A DNA stretch of 35,185 nucleotides from Sphingobium phenoxybenzoativorans (lineage in GTDB: Bacteria; Pseudomonadota; Alphaproteobacteria; Sphingomonadales; Sphingomonadaceae). This document shows, piece by piece, positions 22,723 through 30,424 of the stretch (its first letter is position 1; every line of letters begins with the position of its first letter). Both the position numbers and the translations under genes were made by a program. The stretch covers positions 1 to 35,185 of the forward strand of contig NZ_MINO01000039.1 in assembly GCF_001757355.1 (NCBI RefSeq), written 5' to 3'. Under the pieces are notes generated by a model. The model was given only the letters and a program-made list of their open reading frames with translations. It had not been told where the DNA came from and ran no database searches.

Positions 22723-23412
22723 GCCAGGCAGAAACCCACGGAAAAGCGCCGGATCAACGATGCCTGCGGCACCGCACACGCGCTGGAATTGATCGGGGAA
22801 CGCTGGGCGCTGCTGGTCGTGCGCGAGCTGATGCTCGGCCCGCGCCGCTTCGGGGAGATCAAGGCGGACCTGCCCGGCATCAGCGCCAATGTGCTGACGC
22901 AGCGGCTGGAGGAACTGGAGCAGCGCGGGCTTCTGACCCGCCACAAACTGCCCCCGCCAGCGTCCGTGCAGGTCTATGAACTGACCGCGTGGGGATATGA
23001 GGCGGAGCCGATCATCCAGGTGATGGGCCGATGGGCGACGCGATCGCCGCTGCACGACCCCACCCGCCAGATCAGCGGCGTGTCCGTGCTGCTTTCCTTC
23101 CGCACGATGCTGGACCTATCCCGGATTGGCGATATCGACGCCAGTATCGGTTTCCGCTTTGGCGAGGACCGTTATCTCGGCTGTCTGAACGCCAATGGCT
23201 TCACCGTGGCGCGCGGCGACCCGGACGGCGCTGACCTGATATTTACCGGCCAGCCCGCCGCGCTGGCGGGCGCGGTCTATGGCGGCGTGCCGTTCGAGAC
23301 CCTTGCCACTGCCGGCATGCTGGAGGTGAAGGGCGACCGCGCCTTGGCGGACAAGTTCATCACGCTGTTCCCGCTCCCGGAGAAAATCCCGCCACCGCCG
23401 ATGTGCGGATAG
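22702..23412 (+). CDS. HxlR-family regulator with SCP2-like C-terminal domain
   Basis: The 236-aa protein has an HxlR winged helix (about residues 20-110: ACGTAHALELIGERWALLVV, MLGPRRFGEIKADLPGISAN, LTQRLEELEQRGLL) with one Cys near residue 22, the sensing position in some HxlR proteins. The C-terminal part (about 125-230) resembles an SCP2/sterol-carrier fold (GADLIFTGQPAALAGAVYGG, LEVKGDRALADKFITLFPLP) and could bind a hydrophobic ligand. No ribosome site precedes the ATG, and the predicted transcript is almost leaderless. It is divergent from the VOC/SRPBCC cluster and is its likely regulator (inference from position). Confidence 0.88.
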   Translation: MKLEKVTARQKPTEKRRINDACGTAHALELIGERWALLVVRELMLGPRRFGEIKADLPGISANVLTQRLEELEQRGLLTRHKLPPPASVQVYELTAWGYEAEPIIQVMGRWATRSPLHDPTRQISGVSVLLSFRTMLDLSRIGDIDASIGFRFGEDRYLGCLNANGFTVARGDPDGADLIFTGQPAALAGAVYGGVPFETLATAGMLEVKGDRALADKFITLFPLPEKIPPPPMCG

Positions 23413-23446
23413 CGCGCCCTTCTCCGGCAGCGGAAGCAGCGGCGCG

Positions 23447-23626
23447 TCAGGCGGGCGATTGCGCCGGAGTCGCGCCGCCGCCCAGCAAGCCTTTCAGCTT
23501 CGCGCGGTAATGCATGGCGAGTTCGGCGTGGCGGTATCGCGCGGCCATCGTTTCGGCCTGCTTCGCCCAATCATCTTCCTGCCGGATGCGGTCCCTCAGA
23601 TATTTCACTTCATCGATGGGGCTCAC
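23447..23626 (-). CDS. Small conserved-looking protein of unknown function (59 aa)
   Basis: AGGAG stands seven bases before the GTG at 23626 but only one base before the ATG at 23632, so the GTG is preferred. The 59-aa protein reads MSPIDEVKYLRDRIRQEDDW then AKQAETMAARYRHAELAMHY, a charged helical segment with likely coiled-coil character, and ends in a Gly/Ala/Pro tail. No family is recognised. It is convergent with the HxlR gene, with 34 bases between the stops. Confidence 0.6.
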   Translation of the reverse strand: MSPIDEVKYLRDRIRQEDDWAKQAETMAARYRHAELAMHYRAKLKGLLGGGATPAQSPA

Positions 23627-23911
23627 GGTCATTCTCCTGGGTACGGGTTGCCAATATCTCCCTGGCATCGCTTTTTTTATGCGCACAGGCGGCCGACCCT
23701 GGCTTGACCGTCTGATTTCATTGCAGAATCTGACTGCATAATATTGCCTGCATATGTCGCCCATGCAGGCATTTGTGACTCTGCCTCACACGCATCATCG
23801 CTTTATTGCGAATTATTCGCAACAGAAAATGCAACCGATACGCACCCGAATTGACTCGACAGCCCTCCCGCTCCGGTTAAGAACAAGGAGCGAACAGATT
23901 GGGGGTCGGTT
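23627..23911. other. Gap upstream of comM with two palindromes
   Basis: The 285-base gap contains a hairpin, TGCCTGCAT (23745-23753) with ATGCAGGCA (23763-23771), and a perfect 17-bp palindrome at 23806-23822. I see no credible gene; a 65-codon plus-strand frame at 23754-23951 overlaps the comM start and lacks a ribosome site. Confidence 0.5.
23806..23822. promoter_or_regulatory. Fur-box-like palindrome
   Basis: TTGCGAAT-T-ATTCGCAA is a perfect palindrome. Its core TGCGAATNATTCGCA has the 7-1-7 layout of Fur sites and agrees with TGATAATNATTATCA at most positions. No iron-uptake gene is adjacent, so the identity is uncertain. Confidence 0.35.
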
Positions 23912-25420
23912 CTGGTTTCGACAGTCGCCACGGTGGCCTATCTGGGGCTAGAGGCGCGCGCCGTGGAGGTGCAGTGCCAACTGGTCCCCGGCCTCCCCAA
24001 CTTCATTGTCGTGGGCCTGGCCGACAAGGCCGTGGCGGAAAGCAAGGAGCGGGTGCGCAACGCCATCGCCGCCATCGGCCTTGCCCTTCCGCCCAAGCGG
24101 ATCACCGTCAACCTCTCCCCCGCCGATTTGCCCAAGGAGGGGTCGCATTACGATCTGCCGATCGCCCTGGCGTTACTGGGCGCGATGGGCGTGATCGATG
24201 CCGAAACACTGTCCGGCTATGTCGTGGTCGGTGAGTTGGGGCTGGACGGCCGGGTCGCGCCGACGCCGGGCGTGCTGCTCGCGGCGCTGCATGCGGGCGA
24301 GCGGGACATGGGCCTCATCTGCCCGGCGGCGCAGGGGGCGGAGGCGGCATGGGCCGGCCATGTCGAGGTGATCGGCGCGCCGGACCTGCTCGGCCTGCTC
24401 AACCATTTCAAGGGGACCGCCGCCCTGTCTCCGCCGAAGCCCGGCGATGTCCTGCCCCCGGTGCGCGGCGCGGACCTCAAACAGGTGAAGGGCCAGGAAA
24501 CCGCCAAGCGCGCGCTGGAGATTGCGGCGGCGGGCGGCCATAACCTCCTGATGATCGGCCCGCCCGGCGCGGGCAAGTCGCTGATGGCGAGTTGCCTGCC
24601 CGGCATCCTCCCCGATCTCGACCCGGCCGAGGCGCTGGAAGTGTCGATGGTGTCGAGCGTCGCCGGGATGCTGGAGGGCGGCCGGATCAGCCGTGCCCGT
24701 CCCTTCCGCGCGCCGCACCACAGCGCGTCGATGGCGGCGCTGGTCGGCGGCGGGCTGAAGGTGAAGCCGGGCGAGGTCAGCCTCGCGCATCTGGGCGTGT
24801 TGTTCCTAGACGAGTTGCCGGAGTTTCAGCGCGCCGTGCTCGATTCCCTTCGCCAGCCGCTGGAGACTGGCACGGTCAGCGTGGCCCGTGCCAACGCCCA
24901 TGTGACCTTCCCCGCCCGCGTGCAGTTGGTGGCGGCGATGAATCCCTGCCGCTGCGGCCATCTGGGCGATCCGGCGCTGGCCTGCGCCCGCGCGCCGCGC
25001 TGCGCCGCCGACTATCAGGCGAAGGTGTCCGGGCCGTTGCTGGACAGGATAGACCTGCATGTCGAAGTGAACGCCGTCACCGCCGCCGACCTGATCCTGC
25101 CCCCGCCCTCGGAAGGGTCAGCGGAAGTCGCCGCCCGCGTGGCGGAGGCGCGCGCGATCCAGACGATGCGCTATGCCGACACGCCCACGCGCACCAATGC
25201 GGAGGTGGATGGCGAAATGCTGGAGGATGTCGCCGGGCCGGACGAAGCGGGGCGGCACTTACTGGCGCAGGCGGCCGCCGCGATGAAGCTGTCGGCGCGG
25301 GGCTATACGCGGGTGCTGCGCGTGGCGCGGACGATCGCGGATCTGGCTGGCGCGCAGGATGTAGGCCGGGTGCATGTGGCGGAGGCGCTGAGTTATCGGA
25401 GACGGGCGCCGGTGAGTTGA
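23912..25420 (+). CDS. comM: ComM/YifB family Mg-chelatase-like AAA ATPase
   Basis: Hexameric helicase-like ATPase that promotes branch migration during natural transformation. It has an N-terminal ChlI-type domain (about residues 1-170: VQCQLVPGLPNFIVVGLADKAV, ITVNLSPADLPKEGSHYDLP), an AAA+ core with Walker A GPPGAGKS at about 216-223 and LGVLFLDELPEF as Walker B, and a Cys-rich loop (PCRCGHLGDPALACARAPRC) before the C-terminal domain. The usual family N-terminus MVxxVxTVA.xGIE aligns with LVSTVATVAYLGLE here, so the start is placed at the CTG at 23912, six bases after GGGGG. The alternative is GTG at 23933 (495 aa). Confidence 0.93.
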   Translation: MVSTVATVAYLGLEARAVEVQCQLVPGLPNFIVVGLADKAVAESKERVRNAIAAIGLALPPKRITVNLSPADLPKEGSHYDLPIALALLGAMGVIDAETLSGYVVVGELGLDGRVAPTPGVLLAALHAGERDMGLICPAAQGAEAAWAGHVEVIGAPDLLGLLNHFKGTAALSPPKPGDVLPPVRGADLKQVKGQETAKRALEIAAAGGHNLLMIGPPGAGKSLMASCLPGILPDLDPAEALEVSMVSSVAGMLEGGRISRARPFRAPHHSASMAALVGGGLKVKPGEVSLAHLGVLFLDELPEFQRAVLDSLRQPLETGTVSVARANAHVTFPARVQLVAAMNPCRCGHLGDPALACARAPRCAADYQAKVSGPLLDRIDLHVEVNAVTAADLILPPPSEGSAEVAARVAEARAIQTMRYADTPTRTNAEVDGEMLEDVAGPDEAGRHLLAQAAAAMKLSARGYTRVLRVARTIADLAGAQDVGRVHVAEALSYRRRAPVS

Positions 25421-25446
25421 TGCTTATCCTGCCAGACCAATCGCAA

Positions 25447-25486
25447 CCCCCGGCCCCTCCCTGCAAGGGAGGGGCCGGGGGTGGGT
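25447..25486. repeat. Family C hairpin, left copy beside the DUF559 gene
   Basis: CCCCCGGCCCCTCCCT (25447-25462) pairs perfectly over 16 bp with AGGGAGGGGCCGGGGG (25466-25481) around a GCA loop, and GGGT follows. It lies in inverted orientation to the copy at 25869-25901. Confidence 0.92.
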
Positions 25487-25520
25487 GGCGCGCGCCAGCG
25501 AGCCTATCCACGCTGCCCTG

Positions 25521-25925
25521 ATGCGCCGGGTTCCACCGCATATGACGGCCAACGCCCGCGCGTTACGCAATGGCCAGACCGAAGCAGAAAGGCTGATCTG
25601 GCAAAGGCTTTCCCGCTACCGCCCACGCTTCACACGGCAATTGGTTGTCGGCACCTATATTGTCGACATTGCCTGCCGGTCGGCCAAACTCACCATTGAA
25701 CTGGACGGATCGCAGCATCTGGATGCGGAGACTTACGACGCAAGACGCACTGCGTTTCTGGCGGACACCGGATGGACGGTCTTACGATTCTGGAACGGCG
25801 ATGTGTTCAGCAATCCGGATGGCGTGGTGGAGGCAATCCTGACCAAGACCGCCGAGTGCCTCGGCGGGACCCACCCCCAGCCCCTCCCTTTCAGGGAGGG
25901 GAGAAGAAGGGGGAGTAGCGGCTAA
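25521..25925 (+). CDS. DUF559 protein (Vsr-like endonuclease fold)
   Basis: The 134-aa protein carries the DUF559 domain (about residues 8-110): MTANARALRNGQTEAERLIW, then FTRQLVVGTYIVDIACRSAK, LTIELDGSQH and TGWTVLRFWNGDVFSNPDGV. The spaced Asp...Glu-x-Asp-Gly pattern is the PD-(D/E)xK-like active site of Vsr-related nucleases, so DNA cleavage is plausible though unproven for the family. ATG 25521 is chosen; 25542 is the alternative. The gene lies between inverted family C hairpins, and its last 20 or so residues (GTHPQPLPFREGRRRGSSG) are read from the right-hand copy. It is convergent with lepA, ten bases apart. Confidence 0.85.
   Translation: MRRVPPHMTANARALRNGQTEAERLIWQRLSRYRPRFTRQLVVGTYIVDIACRSAKLTIELDGSQHLDAETYDARRTAFLADTGWTVLRFWNGDVFSNPDGVVEAILTKTAECLGGTHPQPLPFREGRRRGSSG
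25869..25901. repeat. Family C hairpin, right copy inside the DUF559 3' end
   Basis: ACCCACCCCCAG (25869-25880) then CCCCTCCCT-TTC-AGGGAGGGG (25881-25901). Its reverse complement matches 25454-25486 at 31 of 33 positions. It may also terminate lepA transcription. Confidence 0.92.
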
Positions 25926-25935
25926 CCTTACGCCC

Positions 25936-27744
25936 CTACCCCTCATCCCCCATTCGCAACGCCGCGATGAACGCTTCCTGCGGGATCGACACCGATCCAT
26001 ATTCGCGCATCCGCTTCTTGCCTTCCTTCTGCTTGTCGAGCAGCTTCTTCTTGCGGCTGATGTCGCCGCCATAGCATTTGGCGGTCACGTCCTTGCGCAT
26101 CGCGGCGATGGTCTCGCGGGCGATCACCTTGCCGCCGATCGCCGCCTGGATCGGGATTTTGAACAGGTGGCGGGGGATCAGGTCCTTCAGCCGCTCGCAC
26201 ATGCCGCGCCCGCGGGTTTCGGCCGAGCCGCGATGGACGATCATCGACAGCGCATCCACCGGCTCCGAGTTCACCATGATGCTCATCTTGACGAGATCGC
26301 CCTCGCGATAGCCGATCTGGTGATAGTCGAAGCTGGCATAGCCCCGGCTGATGCTTTTCAGCCGATCGTAGAAATCGAACACCACTTCGTTCAGCGGTAT
26401 CTCATAGGTCACCTGCGCCCGCCCGGCGACATAGGTCAGATTCTTCTGGATGCCGCGCCGGTCCTGGCAGAGTTTCAGGATGGAGCCGAGATATTCGTCA
26501 GGGCAGTAGATCACCGCCTCGATCCACGGCTCCTCTATGTCCGCGATCTTGGTGGGGTCGGGCATGTCGGCCGGGTTGTGAAGCTCGATCTCGCCATTGC
26601 CGTGCGTCAACTGGATTTTGTAGACCACCGACGGCGCGGTGGTGATCAGGTCGAGGTCATATTCGCGGGTCAGCCGTTCCTGGATGATCTCCAGATGCAA
26701 GAGGCCAAGGAAACCGCAACGGAAGCCGAAGCCCAGCGCCGCGCTGCTCTCCATCTCGAAACTGAAAGACGCGTCGTTCAGGCGCAGCTTGCTGATGCTG
26801 TCCCGCAGCTTGTCGAAATCCGCCGCGTCCACCGGGAACAGGCCGCAGAACACCACCGGCTGCACTTCCTTGAAACCGGGCAGCGGCTTGGCGGCGGGGT
26901 TCTTGACCGTGGTGATGGTGTCGCCGACGCGGGTCTGGCTGATGTCCTTGATCTGCGCGGTGATGAAGCCGATCTCGCCCGCCGAAATCTCCGGCAGATT
27001 TTCGATCTTCGGCCGCATGCAGCCGACCCGGTCGATCAGATGCTCGGTGCCGCCGATCATGAACTTGATATTCTGGCCCTTGCGGATCACGCCGTTGACG
27101 ACGCGCACCAGGATGACGACGCCCAGATAGGGGTCGTACCAGCTATCGACCAGCATGGCTTCGAGCGGCGCGTCCCGGTCGCCCTTGGGCGGGGGGATCT
27201 TGGCGACGATCGCCTCCAGCACCTCGTCAATGCCGATGCCGGACTTGGCCGACGCCAGCACCGCCTCGGACGCATCGAGGCCGATCACTTCCTCAATCTC
27301 TGCCTTCACCTTTTCCGGCTCGGCGGCGGGCAGGTCGATCTTGTTGATGACGGGCACGATCTCATGATCATGCTCGATCGACTGATAGACGTTGGCGAGC
27401 GTCTGCGCTTCCACCCCCTGCGCCGCGTCCACGACCAGCAGAGCGCCCTCGCACGCGGCCAGGCTGCGCGACACTTCATAGGCGAAGTCGACATGGCCCG
27501 GCGTGTCCATCAGGTTCAGTTCATAGAGCTCGCCATTCTTGGCGGTGTAGTTAAGGCGCACCGTCTGCGCCTTGATGGTGATGCCGCGCTCCTTCTCAAT
27601 ATCCATATTATCAAGGACTTGTGCGGACATTTCGCGGTCGGTCAGGCCGCCGGTGCGCTGGATCAGCCGGTCGGCCAGCGTCGACTTGCCATGGTCGATA
27701 TGCGCGATGATGGAAAAGTTGCGGATATGCGAGAGTTCGGTCAT
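25936..27744 (-). CDS. lepA: Elongation factor 4 (LepA)
   Basis: Ribosome-associated translational GTPase that affects initiation or back-translocation. The start at 27744 gives [20 protein letters not shown], the usual N-terminus; the open frame upstream has no support. The 602-aa protein shows G1 AHIDHGKST (from residue 14), G2 [12 protein letters not shown]3 DTPGHVDF, G4 NKIDLP, then EF-G-like domains and the LepA-specific C-terminal domain ([38 protein letters not shown]). It is divergent from the csgG-like gene. Confidence 0.98.
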   Translation of the reverse strand: MTELSHIRNFSIIAHIDHGKSTLADRLIQRTGGLTDREMSAQVLDNMDIEKERGITIKAQTVRLNYTAKNGELYELNLMDTPGHVDFAYEVSRSLAACEGALLVVDAAQGVEAQTLANVYQSIEHDHEIVPVINKIDLPAAEPEKVKAEIEEVIGLDASEAVLASAKSGIGIDEVLEAIVAKIPPPKGDRDAPLEAMLVDSWYDPYLGVVILVRVVNGVIRKGQNIKFMIGGTEHLIDRVGCMRPKIENLPEISAGEIGFITAQIKDISQTRVGDTITTVKNPAAKPLPGFKEVQPVVFCGLFPVDAADFDKLRDSISKLRLNDASFSFEMESSAALGFGFRCGFLGLLHLEIIQERLTREYDLDLITTAPSVVYKIQLTHGNGEIELHNPADMPDPTKIADIEEPWIEAVIYCPDEYLGSILKLCQDRRGIQKNLTYVAGRAQVTYEIPLNEVVFDFYDRLKSISRGYASFDYHQIGYREGDLVKMSIMVNSEPVDALSMIVHRGSAETRGRGMCERLKDLIPRHLFKIPIQAAIGGKVIARETIAAMRKDVTAKCYGGDISRKKKLLDKQKEGKKRMREYGSVSIPQEAFIAALRMGDEG

Positions 27745-27912
27745 CCGCGCCCGATAGCAGGGGTTTTCCCGGCTGTCAGCACGGCTGTCCCATAACGGAC
27801 GTTCGCAACCAGTATGCAAGGTTTTCGCACTATGCTAGACGCCGCCGCAAAAGCGAGGTCGCGTCCGCAACGATAAGTCACGGCATGTATTCGCCTTTTA
27901 GGGGGTTTTATC

Positions 27913-28722
27913 ATGAAGAAGCTGGTTTCCACCCTTGCCGCCGCCGCGATGGTGGCAACGCCCGTTATCGCGGAGGCCGCGGTCACGAGTGCATCGGGCA
28001 AGACCAATAAGGACGGCACCACCAAGGGCGCATCGTCCGGCCGCCGCGATCAGGAAAAGGGTCAACGCGACATTCCGCGCTGCACCCGCCGCCTCGGCAC
28101 CGTCGCCATCGTCGAGCCTGACAATCAGTGGTGGCGCGAGCTGAACCTGGGCAGCCCGGAAGTGATCCTGAAGATTTTCGTGCAGCAGTCCGGCTGTTTC
28201 GGCCTGGTCAATCGCGGCCGCTCGATGGCCAGCCGCAATCTGGAACGCGCCATGGCCGATTCCGGCGAACTGCAGGCCGGTTCGAACCTGGGCAAGGGCC
28301 AGGTGAAGGCCGCCGACTATTTCCTGCAGCCTGACATCGTGTCGTCCAACCGCAATTCGGGCGGCAACGCCGTTGGCGCGGTTCTGGGCGGCTTCCTTGG
28401 CCGTTCGACCTTCGGCGCGCTCGCCGGCGGCATCTCGGTCAAGAAGAGCGAGGCGAATGTGACCCTGTCCATCGTCAACGCCCGCACCACCGAAGAAGAA
28501 GCGATGACCGAGGGTTATGCCCGCAAGTCTGACCTGAGCTTCGGCGCTGGCGGCGGCGCGGGCTGGTGGGGCGGTTTCGCCGGCGCTGGCGGCGGCGGCT
28601 ACCAGAACACCGACATCGGCCAGGTCATCGTGCTCGCCTATCTCGACGCCTATACCAAGCTGGTCAGCCAGCTCGGCGGCCTGCCGGAGAATGCGGCGGC
28701 CGCTGCGCCGACGGCGAAGTAA
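27913..28722 (+). CDS. CsgG/HfaB-family-like secreted protein
   Basis: The 269-aa protein begins with a Sec signal peptide (MKKLVSTLAAAAMVATPVIA, cleavage near AEA-A) without a lipobox Cys, unlike CsgG itself. The mature part has IPRCTRRLGTVAIVEPDNQW, IFVQQSGCFGLVNRGRSMAS, VKAADYFLQPDIVSSNRNSG and a Gly-rich stretch (GAGGGAGWWGGFAGAGGGGY). The order of strands and the nucleotide-free alpha/beta core resemble CsgG/HfaB secretion-channel proteins, but no curli or holdfast genes are nearby. GGGGG lies upstream of the ATG. A family B repeat separates it from the convergent nadR. Confidence 0.7.
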   Translation: MKKLVSTLAAAAMVATPVIAEAAVTSASGKTNKDGTTKGASSGRRDQEKGQRDIPRCTRRLGTVAIVEPDNQWWRELNLGSPEVILKIFVQQSGCFGLVNRGRSMASRNLERAMADSGELQAGSNLGKGQVKAADYFLQPDIVSSNRNSGGNAVGAVLGGFLGRSTFGALAGGISVKKSEANVTLSIVNARTTEEEAMTEGYARKSDLSFGAGGGAGWWGGFAGAGGGGYQNTDIGQVIVLAYLDAYTKLVSQLGGLPENAAAAAPTAK

Positions 28723-28744
28723 CAAAAGCCATCGCTCCTGAACC

Positions 28745-28824
28745 CCGTTCGGGCTGAGCTTGTCGAAGCCCTGTCCTTTTCTTCCGAGAGAAGGACAGCC
28801 CTTCGACAGGCTCAGGGCGAACGG
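28745..28824. repeat. Family B inverted-repeat element, copy 3, supplying the nadR stop codon
   Basis: It starts CCGTTCGGGCTGAGCTTGTC and ends AGGGCGAACGG, with imperfect arms of about 29 bases around a short centre. The TGA of nadR (28812-28814, minus strand) lies inside the right arm. Confidence 0.9.
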
Positions 28825-29348
28825 AGTTCGGGATCGAAGCCATATGCGTGGATGGCCTGAACCGCGCTTTCAAAACGCGCGTCCTGCGATCCGCCGATGC
28901 GGACATAGGGCACGGCCCTGCGCACAAGCTCCGCCTCGCACAGCGCCATGAAGCGCGCCTGCCTCTCCCGGTCGGGGAACATCCTGACGCTGTCCTGCAC
29001 AAAGGGCAGGTCATTCTCCATCAGCAGATAGAGATCGCCGACGCCGGTAAAGGCGTCCAGTTCCGGCATGCGATGGCCGAACAGCATCATGCTCCACGCC
29101 GCCGTCATCAGCGGATCGGTGTCCTGAACGATCAGCCCGCCCCGCGCCTGCGCCGCCATTGCGGCGCGCGCGGTGGCATGGCCGTCCATGATCGCGATCA
29201 GGTCCTTCGGGACCAGATCTGTGCCGTTGATCTCGCAATAGGTCCGGCCATATTCCGGCACCCATACCGTGCCGAAATGCGCGGCGAGCTGCGCCGCCAG
29301 CGTCGATTTCCCCGTGCTTTCCGGACCGTGCAGGACGACATCAAGCAC
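28812..29348 (-). CDS. nadR: NadR-like nicotinamide riboside kinase
   Basis: The 178-aa protein has Walker A GPESTGKST at residues 8-16, VWVPEYGRTYCEING, LIVQDTDPLMTAAW and DSVRMFPDRERQARF, matching the kinase domain of NadR, which phosphorylates nicotinamide riboside to NMN. The adenylyltransferase and repressor domains of enterobacterial NadR are absent. It overlaps pnuC by eight bases, which pairs kinase with transporter. The last residues (ELRSP) and the stop codon are read from a family B repeat. Confidence 0.88.
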   Translation of the reverse strand: MLDVVLHGPESTGKSTLAAQLAAHFGTVWVPEYGRTYCEINGTDLVPKDLIAIMDGHATARAAMAAQARGGLIVQDTDPLMTAAWSMMLFGHRMPELDAFTGVGDLYLLMENDLPFVQDSVRMFPDRERQARFMALCEAELVRRAVPYVRIGGSQDARFESAVQAIHAYGFDPELRSP

Positions 29349-29907
29349 GGCTTTGCGCCGCCCGCGCGCGCAGCCATTCCCGAAGCCCCACGACCGACAG
29401 GATCAGAAACACCAGATAGAGTCCGGCGGTAAGCTGCAGCCCGCGCGTCCAGAACAGCAGGATGGCGAGGCAATCGACGATGATCCAGCCGATCCAATTC
29501 TCCACGAACCGCTTGGCCAGCAGATATTGCGACAGGACGCTCAGCATCGCGATCGCGCCATCCCAATGGGGCGCCGCCGCGTCCGTCCACCGCGCCATGG
29601 CGCTGCCCCACAGGATGCTGGCCGCCGTGACGCCCGCAATGGCGATGATCCGGCTGCGCGGCCTCAACATCCGCACCGGCACCGCGCCACCGTCCCGCGC
29701 GCGGCTCCAGTGGAACCAGCCATAGGCGTTGAGCAGCAGGAAGAAGAATTGCAGCAGCGTGTCGCTGTAAAGCCGCGCATGGAAGAATATCCAGGCGTAG
29801 AGGCACACCATCGCAATGCCGAACGGATAGTTCCAGACGCTGCGCCGGACCAGCAGCAGGATATTGGCAAGGCCAAGCGCGACGGCGAGGATTTCAAGGG
29901 CGGTCAT
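29341..29907 (-). CDS. pnuC: Nicotinamide riboside transporter PnuC
   Basis: The 188-aa protein has about seven membrane segments and family text: MTALEILAVALGLANILLLV, SVWNYPFGIAMVCLYAWIFF, YSDTLLQFFFLLLNAYGWFHW, and FVENWIGWIIVDCLAILLFW. The NYPFG and YGWxxW motifs line the substrate path in PnuC. ATG 29907 is chosen over a TTG four codons earlier. It imports nicotinamide riboside by facilitated diffusion, with trapping by the downstream kinase. Confidence 0.92.
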   Translation of the reverse strand: MTALEILAVALGLANILLLVRRSVWNYPFGIAMVCLYAWIFFHARLYSDTLLQFFFLLLNAYGWFHWSRARDGGAVPVRMLRPRSRIIAIAGVTAASILWGSAMARWTDAAAPHWDGAIAMLSVLSQYLLAKRFVENWIGWIIVDCLAILLFWTRGLQLTAGLYLVFLILSVVGLREWLRARAAQSRA

Positions 29908-30013
29908 TGGAGGCTGCAAAGCCTAGCAGGCGGCCCCGCGGTTGCAACTCCCGCCTGGCGCGGGAATTGCGCCTCCGATATCAAGGCGCAGGCGATGTTC
30001 GCCATGGCCATCG

Positions 30014-30424
30014 TCAAGGGTACACAATGTCCCCATCTTCCTTGATGAAGGAAGCTGGCTTGCGGTCGAGCAAGTCCAGTACGGCTTCCGAGGGGCGGCA
30101 AAGCGCCACGCCCCTGGGCGTCACCACGATCGGGCGGTTGACCAGGATCGGATGTGCAAGCATCGCCTCGATCATCGCGTCGTCCGATACGGATGGGTCG
30201 AGCAGACCCAATTCATTGGCGGGCGTGCCCTTCGCGCGCAACAGATCGCGGGGGCGCGCACCCATAGCCGCCAGCAATTGGTGCAGCAAGGGGCATGTCC
30301 AGCCGACATTGCGATACTCAATGACGGTGGGCGTATAACCGGCCGCTTTGATCATTGCGAGCGCGTTGCGCGACGTGCCGCATTCGGGATTGTGGTAGAT
30401 GGTAATCGGGAACGGATCAGTCAT
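30014..30424 (-). CDS. arsC: Arsenate reductase ArsC (glutaredoxin-dependent type)
   Basis: Reduces arsenate to arsenite with glutathione and glutaredoxin. The 136-aa protein begins ITIYHNPECGTSRNALAMIK, in which Cys15 is the catalytic residue of the CGTSRN motif. Further typical segments are TPTVIEYRNVGW, DLLRAKGTPANELG and HPILVNRPIVVTPRGVALCRP. The ATG overlaps the aqpS stop at ATGA (30421-30424). It is third in arsR-aqpS-arsC. No arsenite pump gene follows. Confidence 0.94.
   Translation of the reverse strand: MTDPFPITIYHNPECGTSRNALAMIKAAGYTPTVIEYRNVGWTCPLLHQLLAAMGARPRDLLRAKGTPANELGLLDPSVSDDAMIEAMLAHPILVNRPIVVTPRGVALCRPSEAVLDLLDRKPASFIKEDGDIVYP

Noticed and set aside
23885..23930. Resemblance of GGGGGTCGGTTCTGGTTTCGAC to the 5' end of tmRNA
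   Set aside because: No tag-peptide frame, acceptor stem partner or CCA end is found, and the bases encode the conserved comM N-terminus.
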